A DNA stretch of 20,209 nt from CAYQTE01 sp964420285 (GTDB taxonomy: Bacteria; Planctomycetota; Phycisphaerae; Tepidisphaerales; Tepidisphaeraceae): NCBI GenBank assembly GCA_964420285.1, contig CAYQTE010000077.1:1-20209 (forward strand), in the 5' to 3' direction. Made by a program: the position numbers and the translations under genes. How positions within the stretch are numbered: the stretch's first letter is position 1; each line of letters starts with the position of its first letter. This document shows, piece by piece, positions 1-7,553 of the stretch. A model generated the notes under the pieces. That model worked only from the letters and a program-made list of their open reading frames with translations. It had not been told where the DNA came from and did not search any database.

Positions 1-1
1 C

Positions 2-235
2 GCCGGCTATATCAAGACCGCCCCCATCTTCAAAACCTACCACGCCAACGGCCAGGAATTCACCATCCGCACATCGTTCGTCGCCACCATCGCCAGCCCC
101 GATCCGCTGGTTTACAAGTTCGAGATCGTCTCGGAGCGCAGCTCCGGCAACGACGTGTGGACACCCTGGCACCGCATCTTCAGCGACGACCAGAAACTCG
201 TCAACGAAATGCAGGACCGCCTCAGCGTCAAGTAG
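2..235 (+). CDS. C-terminal fragment of an unknown protein
   Basis: An open frame enters from the left edge and ends at TAG 233-235, leaving 77 C-terminal residues. The fragment has alternating polar and hydrophobic residues (for example FTIRTSFVATI and YKFEIVSER) that suggest beta strands, and it ends in a charged stretch before SVK. Codon use is GC-rich at third positions, like the confirmed genes nearby, which supports real coding. No start, signal or catalytic motif is visible and I do not recognise the family. It converges on the regulator gene at 254-598 with an 18-nt gap that has no convincing terminator. Confidence 0.6.
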   Translation, partial: AGYIKTAPIFKTYHANGQEFTIRTSFVATIASPDPLVYKFEIVSERSSGNDVWTPWHRIFSDDQKLVNEMQDRLSVK

Positions 236-253
236 ACGGCGGCCGTCGCTCGG

Positions 254-598
254 TCATACGGTTACATCTTCAGCCGCGAAAGCCTTTTCGATCTTGGCGA
301 AAGTAGCTTCATCGGGGTTGTTCTTGCCCGCCTCGATCCGGTGAATGGTCTCCTTCCGCACGCCCGCACGCCGCGATAGTTCCGCCTGCGTCCAGCCGGC
401 ACGGTTCCGGGCAGCAACGATCCGGCGTGCCAGCAGGGCGCGACCATAGGCGATGGCGGGATAGTTGCCGTTGGCATCGGGCCTCGGCAGCGGAGGCAGC
501 GGAGAACCAGCGTCGATTCGATGCCCAGTGAGGCGCTCGAACTCCTTGCGTTCGATGACCACAAACTGCTTGCCGCCAAGTTCCAGAATCTGAGTCAT
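254..598 (-). CDS. XRE-family HTH regulator, antitoxin-like
   Basis: A 114-residue protein. The N-terminus (MTQILELGGKQFVVIERKEF, residues 1-20) resembles the short beta-strand segment seen in Phd/HTH-type antitoxins. A proline-rich linker follows (about 33-40), then a Cro/C1-type helix-turn-helix over about residues 57-110, with WTQAELSRRAGV and KETIHRIEAGKNNP as the recognisable core. I chose the ATG at 598 because AGGA lies 8-9 nt upstream and this start avoids overlap with priA; ATG 622 and a start at 664 are possible but lack a good ribosome site. It lies 40 nt downstream of the priA stop and may be read from the same transcript. Proteins of this shape often partner a RelE/HigB-type toxin, but none is adjacent, so it is either an orphan antitoxin or a plain regulator. 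DNA binding is inferred from family. Confidence 0.8.
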   Translation of the reverse strand: MTQILELGGKQFVVIERKEFERLTGHRIDAGSPLPPLPRPDANGNYPAIAYGRALLARRIVAARNRAGWTQAELSRRAGVRKETIHRIEAGKNNPDEATFAKIEKAFAAEDVTV

Positions 599-638
599 GC
601 TGCACGTCCTACTCGTAGACATCCCGCCGATCCCCAAT

Positions 639-3155
639 TCACAACAACGACACCGGATCAACATCCACCGCGATCTGGTGCGCCTTGGTCAAGCCCGACG
701 TCGTCCTCACCGCCGCCAGTACCTTCTGTAACGGCCCCGGCGTCGGCGCGGTCAGCACGATCTGGTCCCGGTGATACCCCGCGATCCGGCTGATCGGACA
801 CGGCATCGGCCCGCGAAGCACAATCGCCGCGGCGCCGGCACGCTCAATCGCATCCCCCAGTTCCGCCGCCAGTTCCGCCGCTCGCTGATGCAGCCGGATG
901 TCGTCCTGATCTCGCAATATGATCCGCACCATCCGCGACACCGGCGGCAAATTCACCTGCCTGCGATGGCCTAATTCCGTCGCCGCAAACGCCGCATAAT
1001 CCTGACGCAACGCCGCCTGAATCGTCGGATCGGTCGGCAAGAATGTCTGCAACACGACGCGCCCGGGCGCATCGCCGCGTCCGGCCCGGCCGGCAACTTG
1101 CGTGATGAGTTGAAACGTCCGCTCGGCCGCCCGGAAATCCGGCAGCGACAGGGCCGTGTCGCCGCTGATCACGCCCACCAGCGTCACGTTCGGATAATCC
1201 AACCCCTTGGCGATCATCTGCGTGCCGAGCATGACCTGAATCTCCCCCGCCTCGAACCGGCCGAGCAGCGCCTCATAATCCTTGGCGCTGTGCATTGAAT
1301 CGCTATCGACACGGGCGAACCGCAGACCGGGGAACTTGCCCGCCAGTTCCTCCTCGACACGCTGCGTGCCCAGCCCGAACAGGCTCAGCTTCTTCCCGCA
1401 TTCCGGGCAGGCCGAAGGCAGAGGATTGACGGCCAGACAATAATGGCAATGAAGCTGCCCGGTGTGCAGCCCCTTCTCGAACGACCCGCTGCCGACGTGC
1501 GCATCGCCCGAACGATGGTAGGTCATGGTCGAATCGCAATACTTGCACTGCACGACGCTCGTACAGGAGGGGCAATAGACATAATTGGCGTACCCGCGGC
1601 GGTTGATGAGAATGATCGCCTGATGCCCGGCCGCGATCGTGCTGGTCAACAGGTTATGCAGCCGCCCCGAAATCAGGTGAATCCCCTTGCGCTGGCGGCG
1701 CTCCAGGGCCATATCGACAAGCTCGACCGCCGGCATCGCCAGCCCGCGCACCCGCCGAGGCAATTCGAGCAGACGATACGGCGCCGCACTCGGCGCCTCC
1801 ATCTTATCCCCTCCCCTTGTACTCAGGGGGAGGGTCAGGGTGGGGGCCGGCTCGCGTGGTTCCATTGAAATCGAAGAACCCCCACCCCTGCCCTCCCCCT
1901 GGGTACAGGGAGAGCGGGAAAGAGGAGAACCGCTCGCGCCGCCAGCACCCCGCGTCGTCACGCGATAATACGTTTCCAGACTCGGTGTCGCGCTGCCCAG
2001 GATGATCGGGACATTCTCGATCTGCGCCCGCTTGATCGCCACATCGCGTCCGTGATAGCGCGGGGCGGTGTCTTGTTTGTAACTCGGCTCGTGTTCCTCA
2101 TCGACGACAATAATTCCGAGATTCGGCACCGGTGCGAAAATCGCCGAGCGCGCCCCCACCACCACATCCGCCTGACCCTGCGATATCTGCTGCCAGAACC
2201 GATGCCGCTGCGTCGCGCCCAGGCCGCTGTGCAGAATCGCCACACGCTTAAATCGCTGCCGGAACCGCCGGGCCGTCTGTGGCGTCAGCGCGATTTCCGG
2301 AACCAGCACGATCGCCTGCCGCCCGGTCTTCGTAACGGCCGCGATGCACTGCAAATACAACTCCGTCTTCCCGCTCCCCGTCACGCCGTGCAACAAATCA
2401 ACGCTGAATCCCCCCGCCAGCACGCGCGGCAGCAACTTGGCCATCACGGCCGACTGATCCTCGTTCAATTCGATCGGATTCTGATCCGCCGGCCCCGCCT
2501 CGTCCGCGGCCATCGACCAGCTTTGCAGATCGGCCTGGGCCGTGATGCTGATGAGTCCCAGCCGCGCCAGCTTGCGAATCGTCGGCACGCTGGCGCCGGA
2601 TTCGGATGCCAGTCGAATCAGCTCGATCGTCTCCTCCGGCCCCAGGAGCAGTAGCCGTCCCAAAATCGCCCGACGCCGCGGTGCCTTGGTCTTCTCGACC
2701 AGCGCCTGAATGTCCTCCCGCGATTTGGCCAGGCGGATGGCATGAATGTAACCCACGCCGATCCGCTTCTTGACGGCCGACGGAATCATCGCGTCCAGCA
2801 CGATCCCCAGCGGCGTGATGTAATACCGGCTCATCCACCGCGCCAATTCCATCATGGCCGGCGGCAGCAACACCCGCGGATCGTCAATCTCCGCAATTGG
2901 CTTGATGACTGGATATTCCGACTTCGCAGGCAGCCCCACCACCCACCCATGTGCCGGCCGATTGTTCCTCCCCAGCGGCACCCGCACCCGCTGCCCCGCG
3001 ACCACCCGCCCGACCAGTCGCGGCGGAATTGAATAGTCCAGCACATGATCGATCCCCTGCTCGAGGGCCACCGCCGCGATATGCAACGGCAATGAGGAAT
3101 CCTCCGCCGATGCCAATGGACTCTCGAGACTGTCAAACAGGCCTGGGCGAGTCAT
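639..3155 (-). CDS. priA: Replication restart helicase PriA
   Basis: An 838-residue superfamily 2 3'-5' DNA helicase that reloads the replisome at stalled forks. Visible in order: an N-terminal 3'-DNA-binding region (HVLDYSIPPRLVGRVVAGQRV, part of residues 37-57), Walker A GVTGSGKT (257-264), DEEH box (352-355), GSATPS (387-392), four zinc-binding Cys pairs (CPSC, CKYC, CHYC, CPEC between 528 and 584) and motif VI TQVAGRAGRG (685-694). Two features are odd. Residues about 404-457 are an insertion encoded by a palindromic repeat and lie between GSATPS and the usual YRLLELPRRV strand. There is also about 15 extra residues inside the zinc region, between MTYH and LHCHYC. Start ATG 3155 fits the family N-terminus; the frame extends to 3245 but that part does not look conserved. 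No SD is present; a TATACT hexamer lies 8 nt before the ATG. Confidence 0.95.
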   Translation of the reverse strand: MTRPGLFDSLESPLASAEDSSLPLHIAAVALEQGIDHVLDYSIPPRLVGRVVAGQRVRVPLGRNNRPAHGWVVGLPAKSEYPVIKPIAEIDDPRVLLPPAMMELARWMSRYYITPLGIVLDAMIPSAVKKRIGVGYIHAIRLAKSREDIQALVEKTKAPRRRAILGRLLLLGPEETIELIRLASESGASVPTIRKLARLGLISITAQADLQSWSMAADEAGPADQNPIELNEDQSAVMAKLLPRVLAGGFSVDLLHGVTGSGKTELYLQCIAAVTKTGRQAIVLVPEIALTPQTARRFRQRFKRVAILHSGLGATQRHRFWQQISQGQADVVVGARSAIFAPVPNLGIIVVDEEHEPSYKQDTAPRYHGRDVAIKRAQIENVPIILGSATPSLETYYRVTTRGAGGASGSPLSRSPCTQGEGRGGGSSISMEPREPAPTLTLPLSTRGGDKMEAPSAAPYRLLELPRRVRGLAMPAVELVDMALERRQRKGIHLISGRLHNLLTSTIAAGHQAIILINRRGYANYVYCPSCTSVVQCKYCDSTMTYHRSGDAHVGSGSFEKGLHTGQLHCHYCLAVNPLPSACPECGKKLSLFGLGTQRVEEELAGKFPGLRFARVDSDSMHSAKDYEALLGRFEAGEIQVMLGTQMIAKGLDYPNVTLVGVISGDTALSLPDFRAAERTFQLITQVAGRAGRGDAPGRVVLQTFLPTDPTIQAALRQDYAAFAATELGHRRQVNLPPVSRMVRIILRDQDDIRLHQRAAELAAELGDAIERAGAAAIVLRGPMPCPISRIAGYHRDQIVLTAPTPGPLQKVLAAVRTTSGLTKAHQIAVDVDPVSLL
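1806..1925. repeat. Palindromic repeat, copy 1, in frame inside priA
   Basis: The left arm (about 1806-1848) and right arm (about 1877-1925) are inverted copies with only a few mismatches. Each arm is also a small hairpin: CTCCCC and GGGGGAG flank a TTGTACTCA core on the left, and the counterpart core on the right contains GGGTACAGG. The middle (1849-1876) is unrelated spacer. In priA the element and its flanks (about 1785-1946) encode a Gly/Ser/Pro-rich stretch containing SPCTQGEGRGGG and TLTLPLSTRGG, with no stop codon. Copy 2 is at 5414-5557. The double-hairpin layout is typical of dispersed, non-autonomous palindromic elements. Confidence 0.85.
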
Positions 3156-3163
3156 CGCAATAG

Positions 3164-3169
3164 AGTATA
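3164..3169 (-). promoter_or_regulatory. Candidate -10 element for priA
   Basis: The minus strand reads TATACT, one base from the sigma-70 -10 consensus, ending 8 nt before the priA ATG. No SD lies between them and no good -35 hexamer is visible upstream. If active, the transcript would begin at or next to the start codon (leaderless). Confidence 0.35.
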
Positions 3170-3287
3170 CGATGAAACGCCGCCGGATCAGTCGGGGGGC
3201 GGGAATCTCCGATTTCCCCGGCACACGTTGCGGTTGCAATCGCACGCAGACTCATGCCCACCACCACAACCCGTCTGGCACGTTCCT

Positions 3288-3701
3288 TCATTCCACCTCT
3301 GAGATGATCTGCTTCGGATCGCGCGGCACAAGGCGCTGGCCGCTACAGTCCACCAGAAAATCCAGGTCCTCCAGCACGATCGCGCCGATCAAGACCGACT
3401 CCCGGTCGGGCTCGACAATGGCATTGAATACGCTTTCACGGCCACCATACGCCAGGTGAACATCTTTCACGATGGACCGTTCGGCGGTGTGGCCATCCGC
3501 ATAGCGAACGCCGGCCGTACCCGCGTTTTCCACGCCGAGTTGTTGCGCAACACGCGCCGAAATAACCAGCCGCGTGGCGCCGCTGTCGACGACGCCGCGA
3601 ACCCGCGCCCGGCGCACCTGGCCGGGCAAGATCAGCCCGGCCTCGGCGCGAACGAGATCCTTATAATTCGCAAGCTCCACTTCGACGGCAAACCGCCCCA
3701 T
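3288..3701 (-). CDS. Retropepsin-like (clan AA) aspartic protease
   Basis: A 137-residue protein with the single-domain aspartic protease signature VVDSGAT (catalytic Asp at about residue 39, DSGA 39-42), followed by LVISARVAQQLG. A second conserved-looking hydrophobic segment ends in VLIGAIVLEDLDFLVD (about 103-118). Such proteins work as dimers, each monomer giving one catalytic Asp; the substrate is unknown. No signal peptide or membrane segment is seen, so it is probably cytoplasmic. ATG 3701 has AAGGAG 6 nt upstream and gives the family-like MGRFAVEVE start; ATG 3725 also has an SD (AGGAG) and would add eight residues. It lies 132 nt upstream of priA on the same strand. Loss of protease activity cannot be excluded from sequence alone, but the DSGA motif is intact. 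Confidence 0.8.
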   Translation of the reverse strand: MGRFAVEVELANYKDLVRAEAGLILPGQVRRARVRGVVDSGATRLVISARVAQQLGVENAGTAGVRYADGHTAERSIVKDVHLAYGGRESVFNAIVEPDRESVLIGAIVLEDLDFLVDCSGQRLVPRDPKQIISEVE

Positions 3702-3830
3702 CGTCGGCTCCTTGACAGCGATCATGGCGACTCCTGGCTGAAACATTCCGCCCGGTATTGTAGCCACGTCATAGTTGCAACGCGCCGCCAGAGGTGAGGT
3801 ACGAGGTTCTTCTTCATTATCATGTCATGC

Positions 3831-3851
3831 GAAACACTCGCGATGTGTTTC
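3831..3851 (-). terminator. Weak hairpin after the GH140 gene
   Basis: GAAACAC (3831-3837) and GTGTTTC (3845-3851) form a perfect 7-bp stem with a 7-nt loop, 14 nt beyond the GH140-like stop codon on the minus strand. No T-tract follows, so it could end or stabilise the message but is not a canonical intrinsic terminator. Confidence 0.3.
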
Positions 3852-3865
3852 ATAGCTTACCTACC

Positions 3866-5320
3866 TCACGGCCCCTGCCTTCCCGGCGGCGGGAAGTTCT
3901 TGGACTGGTCATCTAGAACCAGTACCCAATCGTTGCCGCTTCCGCTGGTGGGCGGGGTGAACTCCATGGTGGTCTTCTTGGCCAATGAGCCGATGACCGT
4001 CGCGGTTCCCTGGCGGGGGTCGTACCAGTAGGCTTTTATGGTCTGGCCGGAGACCTTTTCGTAGATGCGATCGACAAGGCGCACGGTCAGCTTGGAACCG
4101 GCGGCCGTGTAGATCAAGGCGTAGGAGCCGTCGGACGCGCGGCAGGCCTGGATGCGGCTGGTTGTTCCCATGGGATCGTTCACGATGAGCCACTGGTCGG
4201 GAATTCGCAGGAGCATCGGCCGGGATTCGATCAGGGCACGCAAATGCTGCATTTGCGCACCGGCCGGGAGTTGCAAGGCCTGTTGCCACGGTGCCGCGGG
4301 CTGGGTGGCGGCCGGTCGGGCGGGGGCGCGGTCGGTGGCGCCGAACAGGCCGTTGGCGCCATAGGTGTAACCGGCGGCGCCAGCGAACACGGCGCAATAG
4401 GCGATGCGGCGGACATCCTGGGGCTGTATTTTCCCGCCGCTTACCATCGCATCGACGATGCCTTCATATCCGCCCTCGCCGTCCACGACGGGCTTGGTCG
4501 GAGTCTTCTGATAGTCGGCCGCCACAATGTCGTAATTGCGGTTCATGGTGGTGTGGCCGGACTGGATCATGTTGAAATTGAGCCAGTCATCGGCCTGGAA
4601 CCACTGCGAGGAGCTGCGCGGAGATTTGGGGTGATAGGTCTTGAGATGATTTCCGCCGTCGCCCTCGGCCAAGCCGGCCGCCATCGAGCGCCAGATGTCC
4701 TCGACGCCGTCGGCGAACCAGTCGCCGCCAAGAATCCAGATCACCGGCTTGTCCTTGTAACGCGCACCGAGGAATTTGCCGTAGCTGGCCGCGCTGGCCT
4801 TATCGACGACGGACGGGCTTTGGGCGCGAATGGCGGTGATGATGGATTGGTCGGCGCCCAGGTTCCGAAGCACCGATGGATCCTGCTGGACGTATTCCTT
4901 GCTCCAGATGGGAACGATGGCCACATAAAGCCCCAGCGACGCGGCCTTGTCCACGACGTAATCCACGTGCTGGAAATAGGCCTCGTTGGGATGCGCGGGG
5001 TCGTTGTTGACGAAGACAGTCTGGCCGTAGGCATTGGGAGTGCCCAGCCCTCCCCAAAACGCGGCGACGGCCTGTATGACGGTGAACTTCTTGGCGGCGC
5101 GGTCCTTGAGGTAGACATCCACATCTTCACGTGTCAGGTGAAACAAGCCCCATTCGGTATCGCCCAGATAGAAGAACCCCGAGCCGTCGTCCTTGACGAA
5201 CATCCGGCCGTTGTCGGAGATGTGCAGCCTGGGCAGCGTGTCGGCCGCGAATGAAACGGAACAGGCTGCCAATAGAACGATAACCAGTCCGAGGATCAAA
5301 TGGCGTGGTGATTTGTTCAT
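3866..5320 (-). CDS. Secreted GH140/DUF4038 (apiosidase-like) glycoside hydrolase
   Basis: A 484-residue exported protein. The N-terminus has basic residues, a hydrophobic core and then LLAAC (16-20), which could be a lipobox; cleavage after SVSFA (about 25) is the alternative. The DUF4038 TIM-barrel catalytic region spans about 30-325: FFYLGDTEWGLFHL (49-62), PVIWILGGDWF (192-202) and PVVDGEGGYEG (277-287), the last probably holding a catalytic Glu. An Ala/Pro-rich insert (about 331-345) precedes a beta-rich C-terminal domain of the collagen-binding/PF12904 type (about 346-475). Characterised relatives remove apiose from rhamnogalacturonan II; the substrate here is not shown by sequence. ATG 5320 is chosen over an upstream TTG at 5341, though neither has an SD. 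The palindromic repeat copy 2 lies just upstream. Confidence 0.85.
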   Translation of the reverse strand: MNKSPRHLILGLVIVLLAACSVSFAADTLPRLHISDNGRMFVKDDGSGFFYLGDTEWGLFHLTREDVDVYLKDRAAKKFTVIQAVAAFWGGLGTPNAYGQTVFVNNDPAHPNEAYFQHVDYVVDKAASLGLYVAIVPIWSKEYVQQDPSVLRNLGADQSIITAIRAQSPSVVDKASAASYGKFLGARYKDKPVIWILGGDWFADGVEDIWRSMAAGLAEGDGGNHLKTYHPKSPRSSSQWFQADDWLNFNMIQSGHTTMNRNYDIVAADYQKTPTKPVVDGEGGYEGIVDAMVSGGKIQPQDVRRIAYCAVFAGAAGYTYGANGLFGATDRAPARPAATQPAAPWQQALQLPAGAQMQHLRALIESRPMLLRIPDQWLIVNDPMGTTSRIQACRASDGSYALIYTAAGSKLTVRLVDRIYEKVSGQTIKAYWYDPRQGTATVIGSLAKKTTMEFTPPTSGSGNDWVLVLDDQSKNFPPPGRQGP

Positions 5321-5413
5321 GATGGGGAAAGATGATCGCAAGGCGTCACCCGCATGTCAAAAGAACCGGCACATTGGCGAGCGGGCGAGAGTGCCCGATT
5401 TTCCGGGCCGCCG

Positions 5414-5557
5414 CCTTTCCCTCCTCCCCTGGTACTCCGGGGGAGGATTGAGGTGGGGGCTTTTCGCGCAGGGCTCCAGCGCTTGACCCGTATGGAACCT
5501 CGCCACGGGCAGCCCCCACCCCGACCCTCCCCCGGAATACCAGGGGAGGTGGAAAGA
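5414..5557. repeat. Palindromic repeat, copy 2, intergenic
   Basis: The left arm (about 5414-5460) and right arm (about 5512-5557) are near-perfect inverted repeats that both contain TCCCCTGGTA, TCCGGGGGAGG and GGTGGGGGC. Each arm forms its own hairpin around a GGTACTCC or GGAATACC core. The spacer 5461-5511 is unrelated to that of copy 1. It fills most of the 294-nt gap between the GH140-like gene start and the membrane-protein stop at 5615; the rest of the gap shows nothing else. Confidence 0.85.
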
Positions 5558-5614
5558 GCTCGGCCCGCATCGACTTATGTTTGCCCGGAAGATCGGGCAC
5601 ACTCGAGCGGGCTG

Positions 5615-6082
5615 TCACGCATCGGGCGGGGCGGCCTTGGCTTTCAAGGCGCGCAGGTATTCGTATTGTTCGAGCAACGGCAGATTGTCGGGAGCGAAGG
5701 TCTGGACCAGGGGCGCGGCGGAATTGCATTGGACGGGTTCGCAACTTGCCGCGGCGCGGAAGCGGCGGTGCTTGGAATGGATCAGGCCCACCGTGTACTC
5801 CACCGTCAGTAGGTACGACAGGGTGTCACCATCGCGGCTGAACATCAGGTCGCGAACGCTGACATCGGCAGCACCGGGTTGGGGCATGGAACCGGCCAGG
5901 CGCGGACCCAGCCGCAGCACGTCGTGCGGGTGATAGTGCATGTCCCATTGCCGAGCCAGGCGGCAAAAGCGACGCCGCCGCACCGCCACCAGCGACGCCT
6001 CGACGATGCCGACGATCCCCGTCAGCGCCAGCAGAAACGCCATGAACATCAGCGGACTGAATGTATCGGGGATCCAGGCCAT
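5615..6082 (-). CDS. Small single-pass membrane protein, unknown function
   Basis: A 155-residue protein. A hydrophobic segment (LMFMAFLLALTGIVGIVEASL, about residues 11-31) is followed by VRRRRF, suggesting the bulk of the protein faces the cytoplasm. The remainder contains ARQWDMHYHPHDVLRL, PGAADVSVRDLMF and LTVEYTVGLIHSKHRR, a beta-rich soluble domain that I associate only loosely with planctomycete hypothetical proteins. ATG 6082 has GGAG 9 nt upstream. The alternative GTG at 6112 overlaps the TGA of the upstream cytochrome-like gene in a 4-nt GTGA, which would give direct translational coupling. Either way the two genes form one unit. No enzymatic motif is seen. Confidence 0.75.
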   Translation of the reverse strand: MAWIPDTFSPLMFMAFLLALTGIVGIVEASLVAVRRRRFCRLARQWDMHYHPHDVLRLGPRLAGSMPQPGAADVSVRDLMFSRDGDTLSYLLTVEYTVGLIHSKHRRFRAAASCEPVQCNSAAPLVQTFAPDNLPLLEQYEYLRALKAKAAPPDA

Positions 6083-6108
6083 CGCACGAGGCTCCGCAAA
6101 CGCCGGAC

Positions 6109-7446
6109 TCACATCGCCGGGCCGGTGGTGGATGTCGATGTGGCGGGTTTTGACGCGGGAAGTGTCGCGGGAGGCAAGGCGATCGCGGGCGATGTGGCCG
6201 GGGGCAATGCAATCTCCGTCGTCGCGATCGCGGGGACCGTGGTTTTCGTTGAGGGCTCGGAGTTGGCGCGGTGCAAAACGGGGCGCGGGATGTCGTAAGC
6301 CGGTTCCAGCGGAACGAGGGCCTCGGAAATCCAGGCCTGGATGGTGAGGTAGCGCGGGTCGTCGGGGCCGCGGAAGAAGCCGTTGTAATTGGCCAGAGGC
6401 GGATGCGGAATTTGGGCCACAGTGGACGGCAGGCCGTATTGCAGGAGCAGCGAATCGCCGGTGTTGGTGCGGTCAATCATCTGCCGACGGGCCGGACCGG
6501 CGCCGAACGGGCCGGTGATCGGAACCTGGCGGAAATAGGATTCCAGGGCATAGAAATTGGTGTAGGTGAGGGCTTCGGAGTCGGGTGTGCCGGCCAGGTA
6601 GAGCGAGCCGCCGCCGGGACCGCCGTGGCAGCCGACGCTGGCGCATCCGGTCACCACCAGCGGCTGGACACGCTGCTTGAAAAGCTGGATCGCCGACGGA
6701 TCGTTCATCACCTGCACGTCGTCGCTCAGCAATTTGTCGCCGCTGGCGATAATCATCACGGCCTGTTCGATCGGCGGGCGAGACAGGAACGCATTGGCGT
6801 CAATCGCCTGTGCGGCCGCATACCGCTTGCGCACGTCGTTATCAAAACGGAACCGCACGGAGGTGTCGGTGAGCCTCAATTCGTTGCGGCGGATTTCCTG
6901 AATATCCGAGGCGGTGAGGACCGGATGAAGAATGGGATTCGTGGCCGGTGCGGGGAGTGTCGTGGCGTTGCCGCTGAGCACCAGGGGCGGCATAACCGCC
7001 GGAGTTTGGGGCTCGGCCGGCCGTGACGTCGGATGTTGATTGGCGATCTCCTGAACGATGGACGTTCGCAGGGCCAGGGCGTCCTTGTCGGTGGGGCCGA
7101 TGAGCACGGCCTGATCGACGGCCGAGAGCGCCAGGTCGAGGCGGCCCAGGTCCATGGCCCAGCGCGCAATCACGAGCCGGCCGGGGATATCCGCCGGACC
7201 GAGTTTGGCCATGCGATCATGGTATTCCTGGTCCAGTTGGTCGAGGTATTCGATGGACTGGACATCGGGCCGGTCGATCGTGATTTGCACGCCGTGCGAC
7301 ATGACGACAACGGTATCCGGAGCGGAAGCGTCGATGTCGCCGATGTAGCGCTGATCGGAGATAGTGGTGACAACCCCCTGCCGAGCCAGCGACACGGCCG
7401 CCAACCCCAGCAGCACGCACGCGCCGATGCACCAACGTCGCCTCAT
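6109..7446 (-). CDS. Secreted protein with a CX4CH haem-like motif
   Basis: A 445-residue exported protein. It begins with a signal peptide (MRRRWCIGACVLLGLAAVSL, 1-20). Residues about 24-70 form a short beta-rich segment (DTVVVMSHGVQITIDRPDV), and 85-135 look helical and TPR-like (RLVIARWAMDLGRLDLALSA). The region FKQRVQPLVVTGCASVGCHG contains CASVGCH (268-274), a C-X4-C-H motif preceded by the QPLL/QPLV signature typical of planctomycete-type cytochrome domains. CX4CH sites bind covalent haem in class III cytochromes; haem attachment here is inferred. The tail (about 390-445) is Ala/Pro/Thr-rich with the near-repeats IALPPATSPA and IALPPATLPA. ATG 7446 has GGAGG 6 nt upstream, better than the upstream TTG at 7461. 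Its TGA abuts or overlaps the next gene, so the two are probably an operon. Confidence 0.8.
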   Translation of the reverse strand: MRRRWCIGACVLLGLAAVSLARQGVVTTISDQRYIGDIDASAPDTVVVMSHGVQITIDRPDVQSIEYLDQLDQEYHDRMAKLGPADIPGRLVIARWAMDLGRLDLALSAVDQAVLIGPTDKDALALRTSIVQEIANQHPTSRPAEPQTPAVMPPLVLSGNATTLPAPATNPILHPVLTASDIQEIRRNELRLTDTSVRFRFDNDVRKRYAAAQAIDANAFLSRPPIEQAVMIIASGDKLLSDDVQVMNDPSAIQLFKQRVQPLVVTGCASVGCHGGPGGGSLYLAGTPDSEALTYTNFYALESYFRQVPITGPFGAGPARRQMIDRTNTGDSLLLQYGLPSTVAQIPHPPLANYNGFFRGPDDPRYLTIQAWISEALVPLEPAYDIPRPVLHRANSEPSTKTTVPAIATTEIALPPATSPAIALPPATLPASKPATSTSTTGPAM

Positions 7447-7497
7447 GCGAAACCTCCGCAATCCCGGCCGTCATGGTAAGTGAGTGCGGAAGAAATG

Positions 7498-7550
7498 CAA
7501 AGCGAAATAAACCGCAAAGACGCGATGGCGCAAAGGCAAAACCAAGGCAA
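7498..7550. repeat. Possible degenerate CGCAAAG-type dispersed repeat
   Basis: This AG-rich stretch holds two spaced copies of GCAAAG (around 7514 and 7530) and resembles the AACCGCAAAGACGC / GGCGCAAAGG intergenic repeats I recall from other bacterial genomes. It fills the gap between the amrS stop and the cytochrome-like gene start. Only one degraded copy is visible, so the call depends on memory of similar sequences. Confidence 0.3.
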
Positions 7551-7553
7551 GTT

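Noticed and set aside
1806..1925. Considered as a genuine conserved PriA subdomain
   Set aside because: The sequence is a palindrome shared with an intergenic copy and gives low-complexity peptide, so a repeat insertion explains it better.
4244..5254. 336-residue open frame on the plus strand
   Set aside because: It is antisense to the GH140-like gene, which has a signal peptide and conserved motifs; the frame is open only because of GC-rich codon bias.
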